From Moraxella lacunata (GTDB lineage: Bacteria > Pseudomonadota > Gammaproteobacteria > Pseudomonadales > Moraxellaceae), in the NCBI RefSeq assembly GCF_900453205.1, contig NZ_UGQU01000003.1:372001-436000 (forward strand): a stretch of DNA of 64,000 bases. Reading direction: 5' to 3'. The notes beneath the pieces were generated by a model, which did not search any database, was not told the origin of the DNA, and was given only the letters and a program-made list of their open reading frames with translations. Shown here piece after piece: positions 62,518 through 64,000 of the stretch. The stretch's first letter is position 1. Every line of letters begins with the position of its first letter. The position numbers and the translations under genes are program-made.

Positions 62518-64000
62518 TTATGCAATTTTTAAAATCTGTTTAAAAGTGGACTCATCCATCAGCTCATCAAACACCTTATCAAGACCACTTTGGGCAATGC
62601 CGTTAGGATAGCGTTCTTGTAGCACCTTGACCGCCAAGCTCCAATCCGCCCCAAGTGCTTCTAAGCGTGGTTTTAATTGCTTGGCGATGTCCACTTTGGA
62701 TAGGACGGGCTCGGCAATCATTCTCTCATAGCGACTTTGCTCCACGCTTTGTACGCCTTTTTTGGGTAGATACAGCGTATTGTCATTATCCAGCACGGTG
62801 TCATTGTGCTTGTACGGGTCAAGTTTGCCATCAAAGGGCAGGGCTTTGGCTTTGCGTTTGACTTCGGCTTGTTCAAGCGTATCTGTCCCCATAGCGATTT
62901 TTTGAAGTTCTTTGGCGTGGGTTTGGGCTTTGGTGTCATTGTGAGCCTTATAGCCTTGACCCACGATGACGGCATTTTCACGAAAGCCCATTTCATCAAA
63001 GACCACTTCTGGCACAGCCACCCAAGTTTCTTTGCCGTCCGCCATTGGCACGCACACCCTAGCACCGTCCACTTCCCACGGATTTTGGGCGACTAAGATT
63101 TTTTGTCCGACAAGTACAGGCAATGCTGAGACATCGTACACCTTGCCCTTGTAGCGAATTTCAAGCTCTGGGGTAACTTTGGCTTCTTTTGGTACAGACA
63201 AAGCAAGTGATTTGCAATACTCGGCAGGTGGGGCAATGATAAGCTCATCTGACTTTATCTTTTGCCACGCACGATAGCGGGTCATACCGTGCCGTGAATG
63301 AATGGCTTGGCTGTTAAAATAACGAAGCCACTTATCGCACAGGGCATTTAGGGTATCAATGTCATTCACTTCCACAAACTTTAAGCCACTCTCAAAATGC
63401 GTCTCCACAATGTCGTTGGCTTTTTCCACTTGCCCTTTGGCTCGTGGGTTGTTGGGCTTGTTGATTTGCACCACCACATCTAGGGCTTGGCACAGGGTCT
63501 TAAAAGCGGAGCTGGTGTTAGCCGAACCAGGGTCTAGCATGACCATCTTTGGTACGCCACGGATAGGGTCTTTGCCGATGTCAGCTTTTGGCGACATCAT
63601 ACGAATAAAAAAATCGCACAAATTTGCCGAAGTCTCCCCACCAAAATAATAATGACAATACACCGCCCCACTGGTGTGGTCTGTGCCTGTATATCGCCAG
63701 ACACGGTCATTGATGATTTTGACGACATTGGCAGGCTTGTTTTTATAAAATTCATCGTGGCTTGCGACACGCAGTCCTGTATCTTTGCCTTGTCTTGGTA
63801 AGTAATACAAAATGCACAAACTGGGGTCAATTTGCCACAGATGATTGGGGTGTAAAGACTTCATAGACACCACAGGGGCAGGCTCTAACAGTTGGTCAGG
63901 GTGCAGATGATAGGCTTTTAGCCCACGCACAATCGCCCCCACTGACAAAGCTGTGCCGTCTGTGTGGCACGCCTGTATCATACCGTTGGCACGAAGCATC
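62518..64000 (-). CDS. MuA-like DDE transposase (5' end outside window)
   Basis: The visible 494 codons cover the catalytic core and C-terminal domains. The DDE residues can be read: Asp in LWQIDPSLCILYYLP, Asp in VMLDPGSANTSS and Glu in NNPRAKGQVEKAND. A beta-barrel Mu-transposase C region (RYKGKVYDVSALPVLVG) and a helical tail that binds MuB and ClpX follow. The N-terminal DNA-binding domains lie beyond the right edge, so the first Met shown here is internal. Confidence 0.95.
   Translation of the reverse strand, partial: MLRANGMIQACHTDGTALSVGAIVRGLKAYHLHPDQLLEPAPVVSMKSLHPNHLWQIDPSLCILYYLPRQGKDTGLRVASHDEFYKNKPANVVKIINDRVWRYTGTDHTSGAVYCHYYFGGETSANLCDFFIRMMSPKADIGKDPIRGVPKMVMLDPGSANTSSAFKTLCQALDVVVQINKPNNPRAKGQVEKANDIVETHFESGLKFVEVNDIDTLNALCDKWLRYFNSQAIHSRHGMTRYRAWQKIKSDELIIAPPAEYCKSLALSVPKEAKVTPELEIRYKGKVYDVSALPVLVGQKILVAQNPWEVDGARVCVPMADGKETWVAVPEVVFDEMGFRENAVIVGQGYKAHNDTKAQTHAKELQKIAMGTDTLEQAEVKRKAKALPFDGKLDPYKHNDTVLDNDNTLYLPKKGVQSVEQSRYERMIAEPVLSKVDIAKQLKPRLEALGADWSLAVKVLQERYPNGIAQSGLDKVFDELMDESTFKQILKIA

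Larger units (their letters stand above)
36300..64000 (-). mobile_element. Mu-like transposable prophage (right part; cut by window edge)
   Basis: A minus-strand array with MuA and MuB homologues, GemA, a Mor/C activator, Mu-type head proteins, P2/Mu-type contractile tail genes and a com-methyltransferase end defines a Mu-like prophage. The left boundary in this window, which is the phage right end, lies somewhere between 36290 and 36540. The repressor end lies beyond 64000. The packaging genes expected between mor and the scaffold gene are absent. A plus-strand cassette at 51445-52571 and a plus-strand small gene at 50704 interrupt the late array. Confidence 0.93.

Noticed and set aside
1..64000. 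CRISPR array
   Set aside because: No regularly spaced direct repeats of 25-40 bp were seen; the repeats present are tandem duplications, palindromic elements or parts of coding sequence.

Overview
The window looks like chromosome of a gammaproteobacterium of the Moraxellaceae, most likely Moraxella. Support comes from a CarO-like porin, an AcrA-AcrB-OprM operon without an adjacent repressor, the lldP-lldD lactate locus, a CsrA with a C-terminal extension, and several small proteins of Acinetobacter/Psychrobacter type. The species cannot be settled by eye. About 1-36.3 kb is ordinary host chromosome. About 36.5-64 kb is one Mu-like transposable prophage, read on the minus strand and cut by the right edge of the window inside its transposase gene.

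Host part, left to right: a truncated pnuC; a YhiN/HI0933-type flavoprotein; pgsA; dsbD; a 205-bp MITE-like element; a DUF3465 lipoprotein; pldA; a ComF-type phosphoribosyltransferase; a CarO-like barrel; an orphan PilB/GspE-type ATPase; alaS; a WG-repeat protein; lysC; csrA; a HopJ-family gene; rpmB-rpmG; tRNA-Leu and tRNA-Cys; the tripartite RND pump; lolC-lolD; lldP-lldD; a thioredoxin-fold protein; mtgA; trmB; and a DUF2628-like membrane protein. Intrinsic terminators separate most units. Short palindromic repeats with a GAATTGCAATTC-like core recur between genes.

Prophage part, in order of transcription (right to left): MuA transposase (partial), MuB, small early genes, a DUF3164 protein, HU, GemA and a Mor/C-family activator. 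Next come the head genes (protease/scaffold, Gp49-like, decoration-like and major capsid proteins, gp36, gp37), then tail sheath and tube. A plus-strand antirepressor cassette interrupts here. After it come the tail assembly chaperone with a programmed -1 frameshift, tape measure, gpU, gpX, gpD, spike gpV, gpW/gp25, gpJ, gpI, a tail fibre with a chaperone-like partner, a papain-like amidase, an M15 endolysin, Com, a C5 cytosine methyltransferase, an N6 adenine methyltransferase and a small acidic protein. No terminase, portal or MuF gene is visible between mor and the scaffold gene, where Mu carries them, so the prophage is probably defective for packaging.

The most interesting signals are regulatory. 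(1) Three copies of a 27-bp sequence each lie exactly 17 bp upstream of a TATAAT-like hexamer, in front of the scaffold, tail chaperone and gpW/gp25 genes. They look like a late-promoter regulon for the Mor/C-type activator. (2) The antirepressor cassette has its own sigma70 promoter and an 80-nt structured leader closed by a perfect 10-bp stem. A loop of that leader is complementary to the antirepressor start site, as in a P1-type C4 antisense RNA switch. (3) com overlaps the C5 methyltransferase gene. The overlap can fold into a hairpin that hides both the ribosome binding site and the start codon, much like the translation-inhibitory stem of Mu com-mom but with mom replaced by a methyltransferase.
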